From: JBHIBA01 sp046758845
Lineage (GTDB): Bacteria > UBA8248 > JACPRG01 > G963555815
Length of the DNA stretch: 21,967 nt
Assembly: GCA_046758845.1 (NCBI GenBank)
Contig: JBHIBA010000040.1
Coordinates: 1-21,967 of the forward strand
Direction of reading: 5' to 3'
Shown here: piece after piece, positions 1 to 7,610 of the stretch
Layout of the letters: each line of letters opens with the position of its first letter
Numbering within the stretch: position 1 is the first letter of the stretch
Notes under the pieces: model-generated
The model's database searches: none
What the model was told of the DNA's origin: nothing
What the model saw: the letters and a program-made list of their open reading frames with translations, nothing else
Position numbers and translations under genes: made by a program

Positions 1-126
1 AGCAACGCAAGGGCCCACGTAACCGCCCCAGCCCAACTGACGCCCAAGCCGGCCGAGCCGCAGGCTCGGCCGTCAAAAGTTTTGCTGGCGGGCGCGGGGG
101 GGCGCTCTACAAAAAGCGCCCCCCGC
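1..126 (-). repeat. Structured repeat, copy A (3' of cysteine synthase)
   Basis: Read on the minus strand, this element begins 24 nt after the stop codon of the cysteine-synthase-like gene. It has a 10-bp perfect hairpin (97-106 with 115-124), a C-rich spacer, a core CCAGCAAAACTTTTGAC (88-72), a second perfect 9-bp hairpin with a 3-nt loop (51-59 with 63-71), and a G-rich tail over about 50-20. Over 126-68 it differs from 21793-21851 at 6 of 59 positions. The T-run lies inside the first hairpin loop rather than after a stem, so it does not look like an ordinary intrinsic terminator. Function unknown. A dispersed 3'-UTR repeat or structured RNA is the likeliest reading. Confidence 0.75.
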
Positions 127-149
127 AGAGCACCGGTTTTCATCCCTCC

Positions 150-1202
150 CTACCGGATCACCTCCCAGCCTGCCTGGTACTGGTCCAGCTGTTCAACAGT
201 GTACCCATCCAGCGGGTGCTCCCGCTCGGGGATCTCCACCTCCTTCACCTCTCCGCAAAGGGCGGTGGAGAAGTACCGCTGGCCCGTGTCGTTGACCAGG
301 CAGACGAGATATCTCAGATCGGGGCGCCGCTTCGCCAGCTTCATAGCCGCCGCCACGTTGCTGCCCGAGGAGATCCCGCAAAAGATCCCCTCCTCTTTGA
401 CCATCCGCTGCGCAATCGCCACCGCCTCCTCGGTGGAGGTGGTGATGATCCCCGTCACGTGCTGAAGGTGAAGGTTCCTGGGCACCAGGCCGTCGCCGAT
501 GCCCTCAATGCCGTGCGAGCCCCACCGCCTCTCTGAGAGCAGCGGACACTCAGAAGGCTCCACCGCCCAAAGCTGCACCTTGGGGTTTTGCTCCTGAAGG
601 TACTGGGCAATGCCCGTGATGCTCCCCCCGCTGCCCTGCGTCCCCACCAGCGCCTCCACCTTCCCCTCGCTCTGCTCCCAGATCTCCGGGCCCGTTGTCA
701 GGTAGTGGGCCTGGACGTTGTCGTCGTTGTCGAACTGGTTGGGAACCCAGTAGCGCTCGGGGTCCTGGGCCTTGATCTCGAAGGCCTTCTCAAGCGCCAG
801 GTCCACGTCGCTTTCCGCCCCCGGCGTGAACACCAGCTCCGCCCCGTACGCCGCCATGAGCTTCTTGCGCTCCTCGCTCATGCCCGTGGGCATGGTGATC
901 ACGCACCGGTAGCCCTTCAGCGCCGCCACCCAAGCGCAAGCGGTCCCCGCGTTGCCGGTGGAGCACTCTAAGACGGTCATCCCCGCCTTCAGCTCCCCGC
1001 GCGCCTCGGCCTGGGTGATCATGTTGTAGTAAATCCGGTCCTTCAAGCTCCCCGTCGGCCCGTACCACTCCAGCTTGCAATAAACCTGCGCGCCCACCCC
1101 GGACGGGATCTTGTTCAGCCTCACCAGGGGCGTGTTCCCCATCGCCTCCAACATCGAAGAACAAGACCGCCTAAAGGCGTCCCAGGACCGTCGCTCAATC
1201 AT
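150..1202 (-). CDS. Cysteine synthase / cystathionine beta-synthase family PLP enzyme
   Basis: This is a fold-type II PLP enzyme of the CysK/CysM family, which makes cysteine from O-acetylserine (or a related activated serine) and sulfide, or performs a related beta-replacement. Counting from ATG 1202, the PLP lysine is K54 in GSLKDRI. The substrate loop reads STGNAG (81-86) where CysK has TSGNTG, a glycine-rich phosphate loop GTQGSGGSITG follows mid-protein, and GISSGSN lies near the C-terminus. At 350 residues it is slightly longer than CysK. ATG 1202 was chosen because GAGGGGAG precedes it. A GTG at 1217 is also open and overlaps the stop of the upstream remnant as GTGA. The altered loop means the exact substrate is uncertain; the family assignment is firm. 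Confidence 0.9.
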   Translation of the reverse strand: MIERRSWDAFRRSCSSMLEAMGNTPLVRLNKIPSGVGAQVYCKLEWYGPTGSLKDRIYYNMITQAEARGELKAGMTVLECSTGNAGTACAWVAALKGYRCVITMPTGMSEERKKLMAAYGAELVFTPGAESDVDLALEKAFEIKAQDPERYWVPNQFDNDDNVQAHYLTTGPEIWEQSEGKVEALVGTQGSGGSITGIAQYLQEQNPKVQLWAVEPSECPLLSERRWGSHGIEGIGDGLVPRNLHLQHVTGIITTSTEEAVAIAQRMVKEEGIFCGISSGSNVAAAMKLAKRRPDLRYLVCLVNDTGQRYFSTALCGEVKEVEIPEREHPLDGYTVEQLDQYQAGWEVIR

Positions 1203-1213
1203 TTGCTCTCCCC

Positions 1214-1460
1214 TCACATCCTCAGCTTTACGAAGGCGGCCTCAAGATCCGGCCGAACCCGAATCACTGGCGCCCCCACACCCGCCATCGCCGAATCCAC
1301 GTCCGTCAAACCGGGACCCGTCACGGCCGCCACCACAACTCCCCCAGAATCCAAATCCATTCACAGTCGAGAATCGGTCCTCTTCGAAGCGGTTCGACAG
1401 GGGCGAGAACACCCACGATATGTCCCGTATGATTCCGCCGGGTTGCCCCAACCGGACAAT
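1214..1460 (-). pseudogene. Decayed C-terminal remnant of a threonine-synthase-like gene
   Basis: The minus-strand frame ending in TGA at 1214-1216 reads VVVAAVTGPGLTDVDSAM and then a short acidic tail. This resembles the C-terminal strand and GLKDPD segment of threonine synthases (inference from memory of the family). Upstream, that frame is interrupted by a stop just before codon ATG at about 1362. Another frame continues with a helix-like stretch GVLAPVEPLRRGPILD, which fits the preceding part of the family after a frameshift. The remnant's stop overlaps the possible GTG start of the cysteine-synthase-like gene, suggesting the two once formed an operon. The upstream limit is approximate, and no intact start or PLP-lysine region is present. 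Confidence 0.45.
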
Positions 1461-1737
1461 CACGGAAAGTTCCGAGAGGACAAGCAGGGAGTTGTAAAAT
1501 CCCGACCAACTCAAAACGATTTTTCGCCGCTATTCTAGCCGCCAATCCTCCGGTGTGTCAAAGGAATGTACTGGCTCAAGTCATATCAGACACAGGGGCC
1601 GTGGTTTTGAATTTCGCCAGGGCCTGGGCGCGTGCGCGGGACATCGGTTATTGTCTTTGCGGGCCAGACGGGTCAGCCTCGCGGTGAAAGCAGGTATGTT
1701 ATACTTTTCGCCGTGAGCGCGTAAGGGACGAATCGGC
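1461..1737. other. Intergenic region, no gene recognised
   Basis: Open frames here are short and resemble no family I know. A TATACT hexamer at 1700-1705 lies upstream of the ferredoxin gene, but no convincing -35 box sits at the right distance. It is noted only as a possible -10 element. Confidence 0.5.
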
Positions 1738-2142
1738 ATGCCCGGGTTTAAACATCACATCTTCATCTGCGAGAACCAACGAGAACCAGACCATCCCAAG
1801 GGCTGCTGCATGGGTCGGGGCGCGAAGGGTCTGCGAGAGGCGTTCAAGGACGAAATCGAGCGTCATGGTCTCCGGGGTATCGTGCGTGCCAACAGGGCCG
1901 GTTGTCTGGACACGTGCGAATTCGGACCCAGCGTGGTTGTCTATCCGGAGGGTGTTTGGTACTGGGTCGGCGGGCCCGAGGACGTGAAGGAGATCGTCGA
2001 GAAGCACATCGTCGGGGGCGAGGTGGTCGAGCGGCTCCTTATGCCGGACGGCGCCGCTTCCTTCCAACCGGACAGATCGGTGCAGGAAATTCTCGAAAAC
2101 CTGTCGAAGGGCCAACCAAGGATCGAGGCGCCCGAAAGTTGA
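1738..2142 (+). CDS. Thioredoxin-fold [2Fe-2S] ferredoxin
   Basis: This is a 134-residue protein of the thioredoxin-like [2Fe-2S] ferredoxin family (Shethna-type, like Aquifex Fd4), soluble and with no signal peptide. Visible features are an N-terminal strand with C11 (IFICEN), HPKGCCMGRG with C23/C24, a helix, and GCLDTCEFGPSVVVYPEG with C56 and C60 in a Cx3C spacing. Four of these five cysteines would bind the cluster. The GVWYWVGGPEDVKEIVEKHI stretch matches the family's usual end. About 35 residues beyond it are extra and look disordered. The start is preceded by AAGGGA. It lies 81 nt upstream of the HNH gene on the same strand. Its electron partner cannot be read from context. Confidence 0.88.
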   Translation: MPGFKHHIFICENQREPDHPKGCCMGRGAKGLREAFKDEIERHGLRGIVRANRAGCLDTCEFGPSVVVYPEGVWYWVGGPEDVKEIVEKHIVGGEVVERLLMPDGAASFQPDRSVQEILENLSKGQPRIEAPES

Positions 2143-2223
2143 GGGAATTCCTTAAATAGATCAGTTTAAGATTGCTTATATAACTATTTGAGATATCTGA
2201 TTATACTTTCAAAGGAGGTTATC
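2143..2223 (+). promoter_or_regulatory. AT-rich leader of the HNH gene with a perfect Shine-Dalgarno
   Basis: This 81-nt gap is far more AT-rich than its surroundings. It holds TATATA/TATACT-like hexamers (about 2177-2182 and 2202-2207), an AGATATCT palindrome (2191-2198) and AAAGGAGG at 2211-2218. The Shine-Dalgarno fixes GTG 2224 as the HNH start. The gap may carry a promoter, but the downstream TATACT is too close to the ribosome binding site to be a safe call. Confidence 0.4.
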
Positions 2224-2556
2224 GTGCCCGGCCCCGGATTCCGGAAAAGAAGGCAAGGAAAAAAACCTTTCAGGACGGACGTCCAGGCGGACTCGATCCG
2301 GGATTTCGTTCGGGGGGTCAAGTCCGAGAAGGCGTCCGGCTATCGTGAGCGATCCCTCGCCATCCATGGATGGATCTGCGCCAAATGCGCTCGCGAGTTC
2401 GACAGCTCCGACCTCCACCTGCTGACCGTCCACCACAAGGACGGAAATCCCCAAAACAACCCGCCGGACGGCAGCAACTGGGAAAACCTCTGCATCGATT
2501 GCCACGACGACGAGCATTCCAGGGGACTTTTGGGAGATTACCTTTCTCAAGACTAA
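2224..2556 (+). CDS. YajD-like HNH nuclease family protein
   Basis: This is a small HNH-domain protein (110 residues) similar in length and layout to E. coli YajD, a metal-dependent HNH nuclease family whose role is not well defined. A basic N-terminus (PGFRKRRQGKKP) is followed by a zinc-type CAKC pair (C52, C55). The HNH core has HHKDGN (H70-N75), the asparagine of WENL (N88) and CIDCHDDEH (C90, C93, H94, H98). The GTG at 2224 is chosen because AAAGGAGG lies 5 nt upstream; an in-frame TTG at 2188 has no ribosome binding site. It follows the ferredoxin gene and is convergent with the GGT-like gene. There is no sign of a restriction or toxin partner, so a housekeeping role is likelier than defence. 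Confidence 0.88.
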   Translation: MPGPGFRKRRQGKKPFRTDVQADSIRDFVRGVKSEKASGYRERSLAIHGWICAKCAREFDSSDLHLLTVHHKDGNPQNNPPDGSNWENLCIDCHDDEHSRGLLGDYLSQD

Positions 2557-2706
2557 GTGTTTCACTTTGTTGTCATGCTTCTGCCCCTCAACTTTCTCCT
2601 CAAAAACGGTGTTTGATCTGGTTTTGTCGAAGCCATTATGGCGGTAGTCAGCAATTTGGTTCCCTTTGCTGTTGAAGAAAACCTACGGACAATACTTGCG
2701 AGATGG

Positions 2707-4272
2707 CTACAGGCCCAGCGCGTAGCCGTCCCGCCTACCGTCGGCGGCAGCCATCAGTGCGCCGGTATCATGGTCAATCGCTGCCACCTTGGCCGACCCC
2801 GGCAAGAGGGACCCTGCGGGCATCAGGGAGATTTCGTGGCCGATGGCGGCAAGGGCGTCTCGAGTCTCCGGGGGAAAGGTCTGCTCCACCGATACCCGAC
2901 CCGTCCCATCAACCGACCACCGGGGTCTTTCCACAGCTTCCTGGGGCGAGAGTCCGAAGTCCAACAAATAGCAGGTGACCTGGGTGGCGGTCGCCGTCTG
3001 GGCCGCCCCCCCGGGGCTGCCTAGGGCGAAGCGAGGGCGGCCGTCCTCGCAGATGAGGGCCGGGCTCAAGGTGTGTGCCGGGCGCTTTCCGGGAGCCAGC
3101 GCGTTTGCGTGGTTTTCTTCCAATGTGAACCCCATGAGCCGGTCGTTGAGCAGGATGCCGGTGTCGCCCGCCACAACCCCGCTTCCGAAAACCTGGAACA
3201 CGCTTTGGATGAGTGAGACGAGGGTCCCCTGATCGTCCGCGGTGGCAAGATAGCTTGTGCTGGTCTCAAGGCTAGTCGCCTGAGCCGCCGTCGCCCGGTT
3301 CGGGTGAATGCGATCTCGAAGACTGTCTGCGAATCCTCGGGAGAGCAGGTGGTCGAAAGGGAAATCGGCGTGCTCTGGGTCGGCGATGAAGGGTTTGCCC
3401 TCGGCGAAGGCCAGCCGCTGTGCCTCCATCTGGAGATGAAGCAGACGAGGGGAGCCGGCTCCCAGGGAGGCCAAATCAAAGCCTTCGAGCACTCGGAGCT
3501 GCAAGAGGTGGAGGAGGCCCCAGGAATTGGGGGGGATCTGGTACACGGTGTGACCCCGGTATTGGACGGAAAGCGGCTCGACATCGCGGCAAGTGTAAGC
3601 GGAAAGATCATCGGCGCTCATCTTTCCCCCGAGCGTTTCCAGGCCCTCCACCAACCGGCTTCCCACCTCCCCCCGGTAGAAAGGCTCCCGGCCCCCCTCG
3701 CCGATAGTGCGAAGGGTTCGGGCAAGGGCCGGCTGGCGCAGAACCTCCCCGGCCCTGGGCGCTTGCCCGCCGGGCAGAAAGATCTGGGCGGCGTGCGGGT
3801 CTTCACATAGGAAAGGGGCGGATTCCTCGATATGCCTCCGCAGCTTGGGATAGACTCTAAAACCCTCATCGGCCAGACGGATGGCGGGTTGCAGAATCTC
3901 GGAAGGGGCAAGGGTCCCGAACTTTTCCAAGGCTCGGCACCATCCGTCCACACATCCCGGAATCGTACAGGCCAGCGGGCCCCGGACTGGGATGCCTTCC
4001 GGAAAGAGGTCGCGATTGACGGCTCGGGGAGAAGGGCCTGATCCGTTGATCGCATGAACCGACCCCCCTGAAGTTGCCACCAGGAGGAATACGTCTCCCC
4101 CGATTCCGCATGCGTGGGGGCGCACGACAGCCAGCGCGGCTGCGGCGGCGATGGCCGCGTCAGCGGCGTTTCCCCCTTTCAGGTACATTTCTACGCCGGC
4201 AAGCGAGGCCAGATGGTGACCGGAGGCCACGACTCCTCGCCGGCCCATAACGAGCGGCCGCTGCGTGAGCAT
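2707..4272 (-). CDS. Gamma-glutamyltransferase-like Ntn-hydrolase
   Basis: This is a GGT-superfamily autoprocessing Ntn-hydrolase, 521 residues from ATG 4272, where AAAGGAGG sits 6 nt upstream. The N-terminal part has VASGHHLAS, GGNAADAAIA and GIGGDVFLL. The likely cleavage site and nucleophile is the threonine of ETSTSYLATAD (T339 from this start), followed by GSGVVAGDTGILLND, PGKRPAHTLSPAL and GSPGGAAQ. Two canonical GGT substrate features differ. The RExAP arginine that holds the glutamyl carboxylate is replaced in NGSGPSP, and the SSMSP pair reads HTLSP. No signal peptide is visible, whereas classical GGTs are periplasmic. An acylase or amidohydrolase acting on a non-glutathione amide is more likely. 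It lies 173 nt downstream of a same-strand amidohydrolase. Confidence 0.88.
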   Translation of the reverse strand: MLTQRPLVMGRRGVVASGHHLASLAGVEMYLKGGNAADAAIAAAAALAVVRPHACGIGGDVFLLVATSGGSVHAINGSGPSPRAVNRDLFPEGIPVRGPLACTIPGCVDGWCRALEKFGTLAPSEILQPAIRLADEGFRVYPKLRRHIEESAPFLCEDPHAAQIFLPGGQAPRAGEVLRQPALARTLRTIGEGGREPFYRGEVGSRLVEGLETLGGKMSADDLSAYTCRDVEPLSVQYRGHTVYQIPPNSWGLLHLLQLRVLEGFDLASLGAGSPRLLHLQMEAQRLAFAEGKPFIADPEHADFPFDHLLSRGFADSLRDRIHPNRATAAQATSLETSTSYLATADDQGTLVSLIQSVFQVFGSGVVAGDTGILLNDRLMGFTLEENHANALAPGKRPAHTLSPALICEDGRPRFALGSPGGAAQTATATQVTCYLLDFGLSPQEAVERPRWSVDGTGRVSVEQTFPPETRDALAAIGHEISLMPAGSLLPGSAKVAAIDHDTGALMAAADGRRDGYALGL

Positions 4273-4445
4273 ATCAGTCCTCCTTTCCCCCCGTCGCATA
4301 TTCCCGAGGACGGATTCGCGTATTATCGTGGAAGCAGGAAGAAAGGGAAGGTCGGGCTTCTGGTCTGAAGGCAGGCGATCGCGCCTTCTCTCCGATCAAG
4401 AAGCAGCAAGGCTCGGCGCCCCTTGAGGGGTGGTTTCGGGGACCG

Positions 4446-6143
4446 TCAGATCTCCGCAGGGAATGTTTCACGTCTTTGATACACAATTTTCCCTCCAACC
4501 ATAGTCAGCAAGACCTCGATGTCTCGAAGTCCATCTATGGGGATACTCAGAGGGTCTTCGGAAAGAATGACGAGGTCGGCCAGCTTGCCCGGCTCCAGGG
4601 AGCCTTTCTGGTTCTCCTCAAAGGAAAGGTACGCCCCATGGCTCGTGAAGGCCCGCAGGAGGTCCTCCCGGGGGACACATTCCCGCGCGCCCAGGACTTG
4701 CCCAGTCGTACGTTCCTTCCGGGCCTCGGCGGCCCAGAGGATGTGCATGGGGTTGGGCGGAACGTTGTCCGTAGACAGGGCACATGGGTGACCTGCCCGC
4801 AGGAAACTCCGCAGGGGAACCGCCCGGGCTGCGCTGCGAAGGTCGTCCAGGAGGAACACCCCCCGCTTCCAAAGGAGGTTTAGCGGGATGGTGGTTGCGC
4901 GGATGTCCAGGCGGCGCATGCGCCGTATCTGATCCGGTGTAGCGAACAGAACGTGAACGAACACAGGTCGCAGATCCTTGAGGGGGATCTCCTGAGCCAG
5001 GTCTTCCAGAGCCTGTAGAGGCCCTTCCAAATCATAGGACGCAATCGTATGAACACGCAGATGGTGGCGCCCGGCCAAACCGGCCAGGCGGCGGAATTCC
5101 CCGGGTGTATGGGCCTTGTAGAAGAAGCCCGCCCACCCTGTGTAGGGAACCTCGCGTTCGAGGGTTTTGGCCATCTGGCGATTGCCCCCGTACTCCAAGA
5201 AGACACCGCCAATCTTGAGCCACTCGTCTCCGAAGCCGCGACCGCCGAAGGCTGCCCAGTCGGCCATGACCCGCTCGGCCTCAGAGACTGAGCCCCAGGT
5301 CGGACTCAGGACCAGGTAGACCCGGACGGTCATTTCTCTACGAGTCCATACCTCCCGATAGGCGGCGATCACTTCAGGGGCCACGCCGTGCCCCTCGTAG
5401 GCGCTGGTGATCCCGTAGGCATTGTAGACCTGCATGGAACGGCGAAGGGCCCTCACCCGGTCGATGGCAGTGAACCTGGGAGCGACCTTCAGGAGAGTGA
5501 ACTCCAGCGTGGGGATGTAATTCATCTCCCGGAAGACACCGGTGGGTTCTCCGGTCCGGGGGTCCTTCTCGATCTGGATGCGGCGATGGGGGGCGCGGGT
5601 TGTCCGGGTAATACCCGCCAGCCGGAGGGCCAGGCTGTTCGCCGCGGAGATGATCGGGGGCCGACCCCAGTAACCCCAAATCCCTCGGATGTATACAGGG
5701 TTCTCGGGGGCCACAGCATCGAGCTCTTCCCGTCGGGGAGGGCGTCCCTCCTGGATTGTGTTGAGGGGATCGAAGTAGTAGGGGGGCTCGCCGATGGGCA
5801 TGGTCACGATCCACTCCCCGGGCTTGCTCCTCCTGACTTCCCTGCGGATGACGCCCTGAATATCGGCAATCGACCGGGCCCCGGCCAGAGAAGGGTAGAG
5901 GTGTTTGAGGCCCTCCCGGTCCATATGGGCATGGGTATCGACGAAGCCCGGAAGGAGGATCTTCCCTCGCAGGTCCAGGACCTCCGTCCGAGGACCCGCC
6001 AGTTTTTTCAGGGACGCTGTTCGCCCAACGGTCAGAATGCGGTCCCCCCGAACGGCTGCTGCCTGAGCGGTCGTGGATTTCTTGTCCAGCGTCAAAACCC
6101 GGCCGTTTAGAAACAGGTAATCCGCTCTCTGTTTTCCGGCCAA
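4446..6143 (-). CDS. YtcJ-like amidohydrolase (Amidohydrolase_3)
   Basis: This 565-residue cytoplasmic amidohydrolase-superfamily protein starts with an N-terminal beta-sandwich segment (ADYLFLNGRVLTLD) and LPGFVDTHAHMD, whose HxH binds metal. Later metal or substrate positions are RVHTIAS, VFVHVLF and STDNVPPNP. The C-terminus closes with GSLEPGKLADLVILSEDPL, the usual return to the sandwich domain. The start is TTG 6143 with GAGAGGAG upstream. Family members hydrolyse amides, formamides or cyclic ureides, and the sequence does not reveal the substrate. It is followed by the GGT-like gene and is divergent from the D-amino-acid PLP enzyme, suggesting amide or unusual amino acid catabolism (inference). 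Confidence 0.88.
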   Translation of the reverse strand: MAGKQRADYLFLNGRVLTLDKKSTTAQAAAVRGDRILTVGRTASLKKLAGPRTEVLDLRGKILLPGFVDTHAHMDREGLKHLYPSLAGARSIADIQGVIRREVRRSKPGEWIVTMPIGEPPYYFDPLNTIQEGRPPRREELDAVAPENPVYIRGIWGYWGRPPIISAANSLALRLAGITRTTRAPHRRIQIEKDPRTGEPTGVFREMNYIPTLEFTLLKVAPRFTAIDRVRALRRSMQVYNAYGITSAYEGHGVAPEVIAAYREVWTRREMTVRVYLVLSPTWGSVSEAERVMADWAAFGGRGFGDEWLKIGGVFLEYGGNRQMAKTLEREVPYTGWAGFFYKAHTPGEFRRLAGLAGRHHLRVHTIASYDLEGPLQALEDLAQEIPLKDLRPVFVHVLFATPDQIRRMRRLDIRATTIPLNLLWKRGVFLLDDLRSAARAVPLRSFLRAGHPCALSTDNVPPNPMHILWAAEARKERTTGQVLGARECVPREDLLRAFTSHGAYLSFEENQKGSLEPGKLADLVILSEDPLSIPIDGLRDIEVLLTMVGGKIVYQRRETFPAEI

Positions 6144-6177
6144 GGCCTGAATCTCCTCTCCGCGGGAAGGGTTACAA

Positions 6178-6183
6178 ATTATA
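6178..6183 (-). promoter_or_regulatory. Candidate -10 box for the YtcJ-like amidohydrolase
   Basis: The minus strand reads TATAAT here, about 35 nt upstream of the TTG start, leaving room for a leader of about 27 nt with the ribosome binding site. The matching -35 region is poor, so the call rests on the perfect -10 box and its position in a 112-nt divergent gap. Confidence 0.4.
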
Positions 6184-6255
6184 GATGACTTCCCAGCGTG
6201 TTAGAATGCTCAGCCCGAAATGGTGCTGGATTCACCAGCGCAGGAGGATGGGGAC

Positions 6256-7374
6256 ATGGCCTTGGAACAGCTCATAACGACCCCAGTGGAAGATCTTGAC
6301 ACCCCATGCCTCCTCCTGGACCTGGACACTCTAGAGAAAAACGTCGAGTACATGGCCGGCTACGTAGCCGAGCGGGGGGTAGCTCTCCGTCCCCACGTCA
6401 AGACCCACAAGAGCCCGGTTTTCGCCCGAAAGCAGATGGCCGCAGGGGCAATCGGGGTCTGCTGCCAGAAGGTTGGAGAAGCCGAGGTTATGGTGGCGGG
6501 CGGGATTGAAGACATTTTAGTCAGCAATGAGGTGGTGGGCCGGGCCAAGATCGCCCGGCTTGCGGGCCTGGCCCGCCACGCCCGGATCGCCGTCGTTGTG
6601 GACAACCTTGAAAACGTCGAAGCTTTGGGCCAAGCGGCCCGGGACGCAGGTGTGACGCTGGACGTCCTTATCGAGGTGGATATCGGTCAGTCCCGGTGTG
6701 GGGTCCCGCCCGGGGAGCCGGCCGTTGCCTTGGGTAAAAAGGTGGTACAAACCCAGGGTTTGGCCCTTCGGGGCCTTCAAGGCTACCACGGCGCCCTCCA
6801 GCACTGCTCTGGCTTCGCCGAGCGGAAGCGGCAGTACCAGGTGGCCCTTGTTGACCTTAAACGCACCAAGGAACTCTTTGACTCGTCGGGTCTGCCGACC
6901 GAGGTGATCAGCGGAGGTGGCACGGGGACTTACCGATTCGATGTCGAGTCGGGCCTAATGACCGAGATCCAGCCTGGGAGCTACGTGGTCATGGACCGCC
7001 ACTACCGGAGCATCGGGGGCCCTGTCGGGGAGGCGTACGAAGACTTCGAGTGCGCCCTCTTCGTCCTGGCCACAGTGATGAGCATCCCCGGTGAGGCCCG
7101 TGTTGTGACGGACGCCGGATTGAAGGTCCTCAGCACAGACAGCGGAATGCCCGCTGTGGTGGGGCTGGAGGGGGCTGAATATCAGGCTGCGGGTGACGAA
7201 CACGGGAAGATTCTCCTCGCTCCCGAGGGCCCCCAGCTACGACTGGGGGACAAGGTCCGGCTCCTTCCCAGCCACTGTGATACCACCATCAACCTTCATG
7301 ATACTTATTACGGCGTGCGCGCGGAAAGGGTTGAGGTCATTTGGCCCGTGGCTGCGCGGGGGCGCAGTCAGTAG
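6256..7374 (+). CDS. D-threonine aldolase / DSD1-family PLP enzyme
   Basis: This is a fold-type III (alanine racemase-like barrel) PLP enzyme of the D-threonine aldolase / D-serine dehydratase-like family, 372 residues. DTPCLLLDLDTLEKN opens the barrel. The PLP lysine is K49 in RPHVKTHKSP. The phosphate-binding glycines are in SGGGTGTY. The C-terminal metal site is SHCDTTINLHD, where H340 and D342 give an H-x-D pair; this is closer to D-threonine aldolase than to the H-x-C of D-serine dehydratase (family knowledge). ATG 6256 is preferred over ATG 6220 because AGGAGG at 6242-6247 lies 8 nt upstream. It is transcribed divergently from the amidohydrolase/GGT-like pair. Confidence 0.88.
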   Translation: MALEQLITTPVEDLDTPCLLLDLDTLEKNVEYMAGYVAERGVALRPHVKTHKSPVFARKQMAAGAIGVCCQKVGEAEVMVAGGIEDILVSNEVVGRAKIARLAGLARHARIAVVVDNLENVEALGQAARDAGVTLDVLIEVDIGQSRCGVPPGEPAVALGKKVVQTQGLALRGLQGYHGALQHCSGFAERKRQYQVALVDLKRTKELFDSSGLPTEVISGGGTGTYRFDVESGLMTEIQPGSYVVMDRHYRSIGGPVGEAYEDFECALFVLATVMSIPGEARVVTDAGLKVLSTDSGMPAVVGLEGAEYQAAGDEHGKILLAPEGPQLRLGDKVRLLPSHCDTTINLHDTYYGVRAERVEVIWPVAARGRSQ

Positions 7375-7610
7375 AAATTTGTTTGCAACAAGATAGGCGG
7401 ATTCCGCGAACGGCGCGTTCCTGAGACGTTGGATTTAATAGATGCCCAAGGCCGCGTGAGAAGCTCTTCAGCGTGCCCCGGTTGGGTTGACGAGAGCCTC
7501 GACCTTTCGGCTCCGATGCCTCTCGTCCCCCTTGAGAGGGAGACGAGAGGACGGCTAAACGCGATGCCCCTGTGATTGGGACTGTCCGGGTTCCTCTTGA
7601 GTGCGCCCAT
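7375..7610. other. Intergenic region with three mutually pairing arms
   Basis: No gene is recognised. GACGAGAG at 7489-7496 and again at 7542-7549 can each pair with the single CTCTCGTC at 7520-7527, and the downstream pairing extends to 9 bp (7519-7527 with 7542-7550). Only one hairpin can form at a time. No U-tract follows either stem. Confidence 0.6.

Noticed and set aside
1700..1705. TATACT as the ferredoxin promoter -10 box
   Set aside because: No acceptable -35 hexamer lies 16-18 nt upstream, so it is not listed as a promoter.
1738..2556. Ferredoxin plus HNH nuclease as a defence system
   Set aside because: YajD-like HNH proteins occur widely outside defence loci, and no effector, methylase or toxin partner is present.
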